A stretch of 50,598 nt of DNA from the NCBI GenBank assembly GCA_902826025.1, contig CADEDH010000010.1:1-50598 (forward strand), in the 5' to 3' direction. Of this stretch, positions 33,426 to 41,279 are shown in pieces. The notes below the pieces were generated by a model. The model was not told the origin of the DNA. It ran no database searches and saw only the letters and a list, made by a program, of their open reading frames with translations. The position numbers and the translations under genes were made by a program. This stretch comes from an uncultured Actinomycetes bacterium (GTDB taxonomy: Bacteria; Actinomycetota; Acidimicrobiia; Acidimicrobiales; SZUA-35). Within the stretch, counting starts at the first letter, position 1; every line of letters begins with the position of its first letter.

Positions 33426-35048
33426 GTGGATTCATCGGGTTCTCGCCGCACGCCGTCCCCACCCCGGCAGGACGGTGGCCCCGGCGATCGGGCCCGGCTG
33501 TGGCTGCTCCAGGCCCGCTGGGCCTTCCAGACCCCGTTGGCTCTGGCCCGTTGGCTGTTCGGCCGGGTGCCCCTCTACCGGCGCAACCGCAGCCACGGTG
33601 GCGACTTCCATCTCCCCGACGAGGGCCGGGTGGTGCCCGGGGATCCCGGGCGTCTGCAGCGGGTGGCCGACGGCGTCGGCCCCGTCTACCACCGCCGCTA
33701 CTGGATCGACGTCACCGACACCCGCTACGGCCCCGAGGGGCTCATCTCGGCCGTGTGCCGCCAGCTCGATCACATGGTCCCGGGGGAGCTGGCCCGCTTC
33801 GAGGGTGACGGCGATGACCGCGACGACGTGCGCCTCGAGGTGGGCAACGAGCTGGTGGTCCGCCTGCCCGGGCCGTGGGACGGGCCAGTGCGCGTGATCG
33901 AGCGAACGCCGACGTCGTTCCGGCTGGCGACGCTGGAGGGCCACGTGGAGGCGGGCGAGATCGACTTCCGGGCCTGTCGCACCGAACGGGGCTTCATCCG
34001 CTTCGAGATCGAGAGCTGGGCCCGGAGCGGCAACCCGACGGTGCACTTCCTCTACGACCGTTTCGGTCTGGCCCGGGAGATGCAGACCCAGATGTGGGCC
34101 CAGCTCTGCAACCGGGTGGCCCGACTGAGCGGCGGCGTGGTGATGAGCAACGTCCAGGTCCAGACGGACAAACAGGACGCGCCCGGTGGGGTCGGGGGGC
34201 GCAGCCCCCGAGGGTCAGAGGCGCCGAAGGCGCCCGGTGGGGTGGGGGTCCACACCGGGGATGGGGGAGCGGAGCGGCGGGGGCGCAGCCCCCGAAAAGC
34301 AGACGTGTCGACCACGGCCCGGGTCTCGGCCCGGGCCCGGCGGGCGCTCAACCAGCTCCATGACAAGGGCTACAACTTCGACGTCGACGGCCGCCACGAG
34401 CTGACGCCCGAGAACGGGTGGCACGTCGACGACCACTGCCAGGCACTGCCCCCGGAGCCGCCCGGCCCGCCGGTGCCCGGTGGTGCGTGGGAGGTGGCCC
34501 GGGGGCTGCTGGAGCGCTACGAGTTCGCCGATCCCGCCATCGTCCGGGCCGTTTACTACCCCGACGTGCCGCTGGCCGACCGCAACATGGTGCTCGAAGG
34601 CCGTTTCTACGGGCTGCGGTTCCTGCTCGGTCTGCGGGTGGGCGGGGTGAACGATCTGACCGAGGACGAGGGCGGGCGGGCCGTGCGCAAGTGGGGGTGG
34701 AACTACCGCACGCTCCAGGGGCACCTGGAGATGGGCCAGATGGACTACGAGATCTGGAAGTGGCTCGACTCGGGCGACGTCGAGTTCCGGATTCACGCCG
34801 TGTCGAAGGCGGCCATCATCCCCAACCCGATCGTCCGCCTGGGGTTCCGGCTGTTCGGCCGGCACATGCAGCAGCGGTTCGCCCGTCGGGCCAAGGAGCG
34901 GATGGCCGAGCTGGTGACCTCCGAGCTGGTGGCCCAGGCCACAGGTGTGGCCCCGCCCCGTTCACCGTCGATGGCGGCCCAGATCCCGGTGGAGCGGGCG
35001 TCGTCGACCCCCGACGCCGCCGAGCACCTGGACCGCCAGCACGACTGA
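33426..35048 (+). CDS. tandem DUF1990-like protein with repeat-derived linker
   Basis: 540 residues with two DUF1990-like domains. The first, roughly residues 75-240, has PVRVIERTPTSFRLATLEGH and EIESWARSGNP. The second, roughly 345-510, has RKWGWNYRTLQGHLEMGQ and NPIVRLGFRLFGRHMQQRFA. The linker at residues about 251-292 is translated from the GC-rich repeat at 34179-34303 and reads as Gly/Arg/Pro-rich sequence; it preserves the frame. DUF1990 proteins are small lipid- or ligand-cavity-like proteins with no known reaction. Start GTG 33426 has TAATCG 7 nt upstream. Divergent from the membrane protein gene. Confidence 0.78.
   Translation: MDSSGSRRTPSPPRQDGGPGDRARLWLLQARWAFQTPLALARWLFGRVPLYRRNRSHGGDFHLPDEGRVVPGDPGRLQRVADGVGPVYHRRYWIDVTDTRYGPEGLISAVCRQLDHMVPGELARFEGDGDDRDDVRLEVGNELVVRLPGPWDGPVRVIERTPTSFRLATLEGHVEAGEIDFRACRTERGFIRFEIESWARSGNPTVHFLYDRFGLAREMQTQMWAQLCNRVARLSGGVVMSNVQVQTDKQDAPGGVGGRSPRGSEAPKAPGGVGVHTGDGGAERRGRSPRKADVSTTARVSARARRALNQLHDKGYNFDVDGRHELTPENGWHVDDHCQALPPEPPGPPVPGGAWEVARGLLERYEFADPAIVRAVYYPDVPLADRNMVLEGRFYGLRFLLGLRVGGVNDLTEDEGGRAVRKWGWNYRTLQGHLEMGQMDYEIWKWLDSGDVEFRIHAVSKAAIIPNPIVRLGFRLFGRHMQQRFARRAKERMAELVTSELVAQATGVAPPRSPSMAAQIPVERASSTPDAAEHLDRQHD
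34179..34303. repeat. GC-rich palindromic dispersed repeat, copy inside a coding sequence
   Basis: Two partial units, each starting GCGCCCGGTGGGG (34179-34191 and 34230-34242) and each ending in a GGGGGCGCAGCCCCC palindrome, with GGCGCCGAAGGCGCC between. The second unit follows the order of blocks in the intergenic copy at 10528-10618 (read on the opposite strand). It is carried in frame within the DUF1990 gene. Confidence 0.75.
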
Positions 35049-35058
35049 GCCACCGGGA

Positions 35059-36777
35059 TCAGCTGATGGCGGTGCCCACGCAGTCCTGGCCGGAGCGCAT
35101 TATGCCGCCCGGCTTGGCCCCGGTGAACTCGCCCTGGCGGCAGATCTCGGTGCCGTTGACGATCACGTGCTCGATGCCGTCGGCCTCGCCGTAGAGGCGC
35201 CAGGCGCCGCCGGGCAGGTCCTCCCGGATCTCGATCGGGCGGGCGCCGACCGTGGTGGGGTCGATCACCACCACGTCGGCGTGCCAGCCCTCGCGCAGCT
35301 GGCCCCGCTCCTTGAGCCCGTAGAGGCGAGCCGGGGCATCGGTGATCAGCTGGATCGCCTCCTCCCAGGGGAGCAGGTTCAGCTCCCGGCAGGCCCGGCC
35401 CAGCATGGCGGTGGTGGCGTTGAACGTGGCCAGGAGGTCGAGGTGGGCGCCGGCGTCGGTGCCGCCCACCACGGTGCGGCTGTCCCGCCACACCTCCACC
35501 CGCTTCTCCCACGTCTCGCGGTCGTCGCCCACCACCGGCTGGTAGAGGCCGGTGCGGAGGCGGTCGGCCACGGCGATGTCGCACAGCACGTCGAAGGTCT
35601 CACGGCCCTCGTCCTCGGCGATCTCGCCGATGGTGCGGCCCGAGTACTCCTGGTTCTCGTCGCTGAACACCTCGCCCACCGTGTAGCGGTGCCACTTGGC
35701 CAGGCCCCGCATGGGGCTCGGGCCCTGGGCCAGCTCGCCCAGCTCCCGCCGGCTGGCCGGGTTGGCCAGGAGCTCGATCTTCTCGTCGACCGGGAGGGCC
35801 ATCGGCTTGGCCCACCCGTTGAGCATGTCGAAGGTGAAGCCCGACTCCAGGCACAGCCGGCTCTGCACGGCGCAGGGCACGGTGAGGGCAAGTACCTCGG
35901 CCCCTCGGGCCCGGGCGTAGTCGGTGGCCGACAGCCGGTTGTTCATCACGTCCATCTGCTTGGGCGACAGGTTCACCGCGATGAGATTCCAGTTGATCGC
36001 CCGGTTGGCGGCCAGCGACATGTCGGTGAGGATCTCGATGTGCTGTTGCTCGAAGCGGCCGACGGTGGGGATGAACTCGAGGTTGGTGCCGTCGTAGTTG
36101 CGGCACACCGAGGCCAGGGCGATCATCTCGTCCCGGCTGGCGTGGCGGCTCGGCACGGGGTCGCCCTGGGCGTCGTTGTGGCTGGTGGCCCACGACGAGG
36201 TGAACCCGAGACCGCCGGCCTCCAGGCTCTCGGCCAGCAGGCGGGTCATGGTGGCCAGCTCGGTGTCGTCGGCGTGGTTGCCGATCGCCCGCTCGCCCAT
36301 GGCCAGGCGGCGCAGGGCGGAGTGGCCCACCATGAACCCGGCATTGACGGCCAGGTTGCCTTCCAGGCAGTCGAGCCATTCGCCGAACGTGCGCCAGGTG
36401 CCCCACGGCACGCCCTGCTGGAGCGAGGTGAGGGGCATGCCCTCCACCCGGGCCAGCATCCGCATCAGGTACTCGCCGTGCTCCATCTCCAGCGGGGCGA
36501 TGGTGAACCCGCAGTTGCCCCCGATCACGGTGGTGATGCCGTGCAAGGGCGACGGCGACAGATTGCCGTCCCAGAACACCTGGGCGTCGTAGTGGGTGTG
36601 GATGTCGATGAAGCCCGGGGCCACGATCTTGCCCGTGGCGTCGATGCGCTGCGCCGACTCCTCGGTGACCGAGCCGATCTTCACGACCCGCCCGTCTTTG
36701 ATTCCGACGTCGGCCCGGACGCCCGGCCGGCCGCTGCCGTCGATGACGGTTCCCCCGGTGATGACCAGATCCAGCAT
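35059..36777 (-). CDS. N-acyl-D-amino-acid deacylase family amidohydrolase
   Basis: 572-residue amidohydrolase of the D-aminoacylase group (COG3653). It starts with the beta-sandwich MLDLVITGGTVIDGSG and VAPGFIDIHTHYDAQ, which provides the HxH metal site; a structural Cys is in GGNCGF. GFMVGHSALRR and GGTDAGAHLDLL carry further metal or substrate residues, and the C-terminal part has GWHADVVVIDP. It would hydrolyse N-acyl D-amino acids or a related amide in the cytoplasm. ATG 36777 with GGGGGG upstream is the natural start. It converges on the DUF1990 gene with only 10 nt between stops. Confidence 0.9.
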   Translation of the reverse strand: MLDLVITGGTVIDGSGRPGVRADVGIKDGRVVKIGSVTEESAQRIDATGKIVAPGFIDIHTHYDAQVFWDGNLSPSPLHGITTVIGGNCGFTIAPLEMEHGEYLMRMLARVEGMPLTSLQQGVPWGTWRTFGEWLDCLEGNLAVNAGFMVGHSALRRLAMGERAIGNHADDTELATMTRLLAESLEAGGLGFTSSWATSHNDAQGDPVPSRHASRDEMIALASVCRNYDGTNLEFIPTVGRFEQQHIEILTDMSLAANRAINWNLIAVNLSPKQMDVMNNRLSATDYARARGAEVLALTVPCAVQSRLCLESGFTFDMLNGWAKPMALPVDEKIELLANPASRRELGELAQGPSPMRGLAKWHRYTVGEVFSDENQEYSGRTIGEIAEDEGRETFDVLCDIAVADRLRTGLYQPVVGDDRETWEKRVEVWRDSRTVVGGTDAGAHLDLLATFNATTAMLGRACRELNLLPWEEAIQLITDAPARLYGLKERGQLREGWHADVVVIDPTTVGARPIEIREDLPGGAWRLYGEADGIEHVIVNGTEICRQGEFTGAKPGGIMRSGQDCVGTAIS

Positions 36778-36905
36778 GGTAAACCCCCCGATGTGCTGTG
36801 ACCTTCTATTGGCAATCCTATGCCCCGTGGCGTCGGCGGAACGAACGCGCCGCCACCGTCGTGCGGATGCGGTTGGCGGTCCCCGGCTCCGGCGCCTCCG
36901 CTCGG

Positions 36906-38504
36906 TCATGGGGTGGGGATGACGAACTCCGGCCCGGCGGCGGCACAGGTCGTATCGATCGTGTCCGGCTCCGACGAGCTCAGGTAAACGTCGAGGAGCT
37001 GCAATCCGCACGTCCCGGCGTTGAGCAGGGGCGAATGGCCGGTCCAGCTCATCTCGACGTAGCTGTCATGGGGCAGGGCGGCCTCGATCGCCCGGCCGTA
37101 CCGGGGCGGTGTGATCTGGTCGAAGCGGCCGGTGACGATCAGCGTCGGCACGTCGGTGCGGATCGGCTCGAACACCCGCTGCGGGGCCGGCGGCACGCCC
37201 CATGCCTCGCACACGCGGGCCAGGTTGGGTCCGAGGATGGGGCTCTGGGCTGTGATCGTGCGGGCGGCCAGGCTCTCACCCGGAGCGTTCAGCGACGGTG
37301 GCTGGTCCACTGCCTCCTCCGAGCACAGGAACGACGCCTGCTGACCCAGCGCCGTGGGGAACGGCACCACCAGAGACGGAACCAGATCACCCACGAAGCC
37401 GAAGTCGCCCTCGGCCGCCGAAGCGATGAGGTAGGGCACCACCTGCGGCCCGTCGGGCAGGTAGAAGAGGAAGTAGACGAAGGAGTTGAACGAGTAGCCG
37501 TCGATCGGGAACGTACCGGTCTCGCCGGTGGCGGGGTCGGTGATGGGTACCTGGGCCGGCGTCTCGTCCAAGCGGGCGATGGTGGCGTCGAGCGTGGCCC
37601 GCAGCTCGGGTAGCAGGGCTCGACAGGCGTCATCGGCCGTGCACGCCTCGTCGAGGGCTCGGAGGGCCCGGTCGTAGGATTGGGCGACGTCGGCCACGAA
37701 GTTCGTCTCGGCGGGAACCGGCGACGACAGCACCAGGTGGGCCAGGCCGTCACTGTGGTCACGGGCCACCTGGAGGGCGAGGCGGGCCCCGTAGCTCGTG
37801 CCGAACAAGTCGATGCGGTCGTAGCCGAGGGCCTGGCGGACCTGGTCGACGTCCTCGGCATCGTTGGTGGTGTTGAACGCCCCGAGATCCACGCCCGCCG
37901 CCACCAGCCGGTTGCGGCAGGCGCCGTAGGCGCCCACGATGGCGTCGAGTGGCGGTTCGGTCGCCGCCGACAGGGCGTCGGTGACCTCGGGGCAGGTGAG
38001 GGCCGGGGAGCTGAGCCCGGCTCCCCGCTGGTCGAGGAAGACGACGTCGCGGTGCTGGGCCAGGGCCACGAAGCCTGTGGGTTCGGCCGCCGGGTCGGCC
38101 AGCAGTGAGGCGAGGCCGGTCAGCGCCGGCTCCACCAGCGGCTCGCCCGGCCCGCCTCCGAGCACCAGCAGGGGTGGGGCGCCGGCGGGGTCCGACGCCG
38201 GGATCACGGCCACGGCGAGCTCGATGCGCTGGTCGGTCGACTGGTCGTAGCGGGCGGGCACCTCGACGGCGCCACACCGGATGGGTCCGCCCGGCGCCGG
38301 TGGTACCGGTACCTTGCAGTCTCCGGGCCGGTAGGTCGATGACGGCAGGGGGGTCTCGGTCGGGGTGACTGCGGGCCCAGGATCAGCGACGGCGGGCGAG
38401 AGCCCGGCCGCCGGGGCCAAGGTGATCGGCAGGACCGCTGCGGCCACGAGCACCAGGAAACGACCGCGCAGTGACGGTTTCGGAGTTCGATGGAGTCGAC
38501 GCAT
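36906..38504 (-). CDS. secreted alpha/beta hydrolase, TAP-like (tripeptidyl aminopeptidase-type)
   Basis: 532 residues with a signal peptide: MRRLHRTPKPSLRGR, a hydrophobic core to about 38 and an ADP-type cleavage region. The catalytic triad of a serine hydrolase is visible: Ser in LFGTSYGARLAL, Asp in VTGRFDQITPP, and His in SWTGHSPLLN. An oxyanion region, LLVLGGGPGEP, and DVVFLDQRGAGLS match the proline iminopeptidase/SlpD-E/TAP family of exported peptidases. Four to six Cys residues suggest disulfides in the secreted form. Likely cleaves peptides outside the membrane; exact specificity unknown. Confidence 0.88.
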   Translation of the reverse strand: MRRLHRTPKPSLRGRFLVLVAAAVLPITLAPAAGLSPAVADPGPAVTPTETPLPSSTYRPGDCKVPVPPAPGGPIRCGAVEVPARYDQSTDQRIELAVAVIPASDPAGAPPLLVLGGGPGEPLVEPALTGLASLLADPAAEPTGFVALAQHRDVVFLDQRGAGLSSPALTCPEVTDALSAATEPPLDAIVGAYGACRNRLVAAGVDLGAFNTTNDAEDVDQVRQALGYDRIDLFGTSYGARLALQVARDHSDGLAHLVLSSPVPAETNFVADVAQSYDRALRALDEACTADDACRALLPELRATLDATIARLDETPAQVPITDPATGETGTFPIDGYSFNSFVYFLFYLPDGPQVVPYLIASAAEGDFGFVGDLVPSLVVPFPTALGQQASFLCSEEAVDQPPSLNAPGESLAARTITAQSPILGPNLARVCEAWGVPPAPQRVFEPIRTDVPTLIVTGRFDQITPPRYGRAIEAALPHDSYVEMSWTGHSPLLNAGTCGLQLLDVYLSSSEPDTIDTTCAAAGPEFVIPTP

Positions 38505-38534
38505 CCCGGCCCGCTACCCCAACGGGCCGGAATC

Positions 38535-39050
38535 TCACCAGCGACTCCAGTGGACGACCTCGTCGAACGGGCGCCGGTCCGGAGTGCGGATCGGCGCCAC
38601 GGCGCGCCCGGCCGGGTGGCCGAGGGTGACGAGCTTGGAGCAGTAGTGGTCGGCCGGGAACCCGAGTATCGACCGGGCCAGATCCTGATCCCGGCACGAG
38701 CTCTGTCCGCTGGCCAGACCGAGATCGGTGGCGGCCACCGTGATGGCGGTGGTGGCCTGCCCCAGGTCGTACTCGATCGACAGCTTCTGCCACTCGTCGT
38801 CGGTCTCGGGGGCCACCACGGCGATCACCACCGGCGCCCCCGGCGTCCATCCTGCGCCCTGCCAGGTGCGGGCCAGGTCGGCCTTTGCCGTCGGGTCGGT
38901 GATCACCACGAAGTCCCACCGCTGCAGGTTGCGGGCCGACGGCGAGCGCCGGCCGGCTTCGAGCACACGACGCAGATCGGCGTCGTCGACCGGGGTGTCG
39001 GCGTAGGCCCGCTCCTGACGGCGGGCGGTGAGGGCGTCCCAGGTCTCCAT
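38535..39050 (-). CDS. nitroreductase family protein
   Basis: 171-residue FMN-dependent nitroreductase-like protein. METWDALTARRQERAYADTP is the usual N-terminal block with the RR(S)-type FMN phosphate site, followed by GRRSPSARNLQRWDFVVI and the C-terminal TLGHPAGR. These enzymes reduce nitro or quinone compounds, or act on flavins, using NAD(P)H; the substrate is unknown. It starts 2 nt after the stop of the DUF4287 gene, so the two are one transcription unit. Confidence 0.88.
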   Translation of the reverse strand: METWDALTARRQERAYADTPVDDADLRRVLEAGRRSPSARNLQRWDFVVITDPTAKADLARTWQGAGWTPGAPVVIAVVAPETDDEWQKLSIEYDLGQATTAITVAATDLGLASGQSSCRDQDLARSILGFPADHYCSKLVTLGHPAGRAVAPIRTPDRRPFDEVVHWSRW

Positions 39051-39052
39051 GG

Positions 39053-39283
39053 CTACAGCCCCTCGGCCAGGGTGTGGGCCACCAGCGCGTTGGCGTGGCC
39101 GTGGCCCATCTCGTGCTCCGACTTGAGCCAGCTCACCAACTCGCCGTGCTTCGTGAGCCCGGCGCCCCGGATCAGCTGCTGCCATTCGGCGATCGGGCGG
39201 CCGTACTTCTTCTCGATCGACGGGAAGTAGGAGGCTGGCCCCTTCACCTTCTCTTTTGGTTGCTGGCTGTCAGCTTCGGCCAT
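39053..39283 (-). CDS. DUF4287 domain protein
   Basis: 76 residues. The core, GPASYFPSIEKKYGRPIAEW and LVSWLKSEHEMGHGHANALV, is the DUF4287 domain, which in other bacteria is often fused to DUF5655. A free-standing form is seen here. Cytosolic, function unknown. The ATG at 39283 has GAAGGGG upstream. Immediately precedes the nitroreductase gene. Confidence 0.85.
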   Translation of the reverse strand: MAEADSQQPKEKVKGPASYFPSIEKKYGRPIAEWQQLIRGAGLTKHGELVSWLKSEHEMGHGHANALVAHTLAEGL

Positions 39284-39625
39284 CGCAATGCCCCTTCGAG
39301 CTGCTCGGTACGTGACACCGACGCTAGCGCCGGGCCGAACGGGCGTGGGCCCTCGCCCTGGACAGCGGGAGCTGTTAGAGTTTGGGCAACATAGGAAAAA
39401 GAAGAGCGACAGGTCGCCCAGGTCATGTGATCCGGGGGGAAAGCATCGGCGGCCAGGCTCGATCATCGGCTGGTTCGTCGCTCAGCGCACTTCGAAGAGG
39501 GAGCGGCGGCCTCCACGACGATCGGTTCCGGCGGCATCAGCGACCCCGGCTGGACCTGCGGCGGGGTGACACCTGTGAGGCGGGTCGTGAGCGACCCAGG
39601 AACAGGAAGAACAGAGGTGGCAGCC
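39284..39625. other. 342-bp divergent intergenic region
   Basis: Lies between the DUF4287 gene (leftward) and an SRPBCC-like gene (rightward) and must hold both promoters. A purine-rich, AT-richer stretch runs from 39376 to 39410 (TTAGAGTTTGGGCAACATAG and AAAAAGAAG). A small hairpin, GGGTCG-TGAG-CGACCC, is at 39582-39597. The rest shows no ORF or RNA family that I recognise; an unannotated small RNA is possible. Confidence 0.4.
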
Positions 39626-40084
39626 ATGGAGACCGCAGTGTCGGCTCGGCAGACCTGTGAGGCGTCGTTCGACGCCATCTCAGCCCTGCTGAAAGACGAC
39701 TCGTCGAGGATCCTGCAATCGACCGGCAGGGCGAGCCGCGACGCCCGCCTGGAGGTGCACGTGCATCCGCGCTGGCCGTGGAAGGAGCACGACGAGTCGC
39801 TCCGGCCGGAGATCGGGCGCTACGAGTCGGTGGGCACGGGGCAGGGGCGGATGAACCTGTCGCTGCATCCCGAGCACTCGACGTACCTGCCCGAGATCGA
39901 CGGTCACCTGGAGGTCAAGCGGGTGTCGGACGACACGAGCGAGTTCCGCTTCGTCGGCGAGTGCGCCGCCCAGGGGATGTGGGGCAAGCTCCACGGCGGG
40001 CCCGACGTGGCCAACGACGCCGTCAGGCAACTCCTCGACCAGGTGGTCGGCCGCGTGCGGGAGCAACTCACCACCTCGGCCTGA
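39626..40084 (+). CDS. SRPBCC-like small protein, unknown function
   Basis: 152 residues, cytosolic. The pattern of strands (RLEVHVHPRWPW, GRMNLSLHPEHSTYL, LEVKRVSDDTSEFRFVGEC) followed by a long C-terminal helix (VANDAVRQLLDQVVGRVREQL) resembles an SRPBCC/START fold, but I cannot place it in a named family. The ATG at 39626 has AGAGG 8-9 nt upstream; GTG codons further upstream extend the frame to 39566 without family support. Followed by an aminotransferase gene that has its own promoter-like element. Confidence 0.6.
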   Translation: METAVSARQTCEASFDAISALLKDDSSRILQSTGRASRDARLEVHVHPRWPWKEHDESLRPEIGRYESVGTGQGRMNLSLHPEHSTYLPEIDGHLEVKRVSDDTSEFRFVGECAAQGMWGKLHGGPDVANDAVRQLLDQVVGRVREQLTTSA

Positions 40085-40106
40085 CCCGTCCCGCCAGCGC
40101 CGCCGG

Positions 40107-40119
40107 TAGCGTCGGCGCC
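40107..40119 (+). promoter_or_regulatory. candidate leaderless promoter -10 for the aminotransferase gene
   Basis: TAGCGT at 40107-40112, then 7 nt, then ATG 40120. No ribosome site is present. Confidence 0.5.
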
Positions 40120-41262
40120 ATGCGCAGCTCGGCACGGGGCGAGGTCGACCCCTTCATCGTGATGGACGTGATGGAGGCGGCCCGGGCGGCCGAGGAAGCG
40201 GGCCGCAGCATCATCCACATGGAGGTGGGCCAACCCGGCACGGCCGCGCCCCGGGGCGCCCAGGACGCCCTGATGCGGGCCATGGCCGCCGGCGATCCGC
40301 TGGGCTACACAGTGGCCCTGGGTCTGCCGGCGCTGCGGGCCCGCATCGCCCGCCTGTACGGCGAACGCCACGACGTCGACCTCGACCCGGCCCGGGTGAT
40401 CGTGACCGCCGGCTCGTCGGGGGCGTTCATCCTCAGCTTCACCTCGCTGTTCGACACCGGAGCCCGGGTGGGTATTGGGGCACCCGGCTACCCGTCGTAC
40501 CGTCAGATCCTGCGCTCGCTGGCGTTGTGTCCGATCGACATCCCCACCCGGCCCGAGGACCGCTACCAGCCGGTGCCGGCCGACGTCGCCGCCCACCGGC
40601 TCGATGGGCTGCTGGTGGCCTCGCCGGCCAACCCCACCGGCACCATGCTGGGGCGCGAGGAGCTGGCCGGCCTGGCCGCCGCCTGTGCCGAGGCGGGCGC
40701 TGCGTTCATCTCCGACGAGATCTACCACGGCATCGGCTACGACCGGCCGGCGGTGACGGCGTTGGAGGTCACCGAACGCTGCTACGTCATCAACTCGTTC
40801 TCCAAGTACTTCTCGATGACGGGATGGCGGATCGGGTGGATGGTGGTGCCCGAGAGTCATGTGCGCCGGGTGGAACGGCTGGCCCAGAACCAGTTCATCT
40901 GCCCGCCCCACGCTTCCCAGGTGGCGGCGCTGGCGGCGATGGAATGCGGCGAGGAGCTCGACGCCAACTGCGCCGTGTACGCCGAGAACCGCCGGCTGAT
41001 GCTGGAAGGACTACCGGCCGCCGGATTCGGCCGCCTGGCCCCGCCCGACGGGGCGTTCTACATCTACGCCGACGTGTCCGATCTCACCGACGACTCGCTG
41101 GCCTTCTGCCGCCGGGTCCTCGACGATGCCGGTGTGGCGGTGACCCCCGGGCTCGACTTCGACCCCGGGCGGGGAGCCACCACCCTGCGCTTCTCCTACG
41201 CCCGCTCCACCGCCGACATCGCTGAAGGACTCCGCCGCCTCCAGGGTTTCATGCACCCCTGA
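40120..41262 (+). CDS. pyridoxal-phosphate-dependent aminotransferase (class I/II)
   Basis: 380-residue fold-type I aminotransferase. The phosphate-cofactor Lys is in NSFSKYFSMTGWRIGW; ASPANPTG and FISDEIYHGI give the Asn and Asp that contact PLP; the C-terminal Arg for the substrate carboxylate is in LRFSYA. It resembles the aspartate/aromatic aminotransferase-like group often annotated as 'aminotransferase class I/II'. Cytosolic; amino donor not deducible. ATG 40120 is supported by the leaderless element and by the fold start (GEVDPFIVMDVM). Confidence 0.92.
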   Translation: MRSSARGEVDPFIVMDVMEAARAAEEAGRSIIHMEVGQPGTAAPRGAQDALMRAMAAGDPLGYTVALGLPALRARIARLYGERHDVDLDPARVIVTAGSSGAFILSFTSLFDTGARVGIGAPGYPSYRQILRSLALCPIDIPTRPEDRYQPVPADVAAHRLDGLLVASPANPTGTMLGREELAGLAAACAEAGAAFISDEIYHGIGYDRPAVTALEVTERCYVINSFSKYFSMTGWRIGWMVVPESHVRRVERLAQNQFICPPHASQVAALAAMECGEELDANCAVYAENRRLMLEGLPAAGFGRLAPPDGAFYIYADVSDLTDDSLAFCRRVLDDAGVAVTPGLDFDPGRGATTLRFSYARSTADIAEGLRRLQGFMHP

Positions 41263-41279
41263 CCTCGACCGGGGTCAGG
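41258..41279. terminator. hairpin containing the stop codons of two convergent genes
   Basis: CCTGACC (41258-41264) and GGTCAGG (41273-41279) form a perfect 7-bp stem with an 8-nt loop. Each arm includes the TGA of one of the two convergent genes. Likely bidirectional terminator. Confidence 0.5.

Noticed and set aside
34179..34303. CRISPR-like repeat array
   Set aside because: Only two partial units with internal palindromes, no regular spacers and no cas genes; it lies within a coding sequence.
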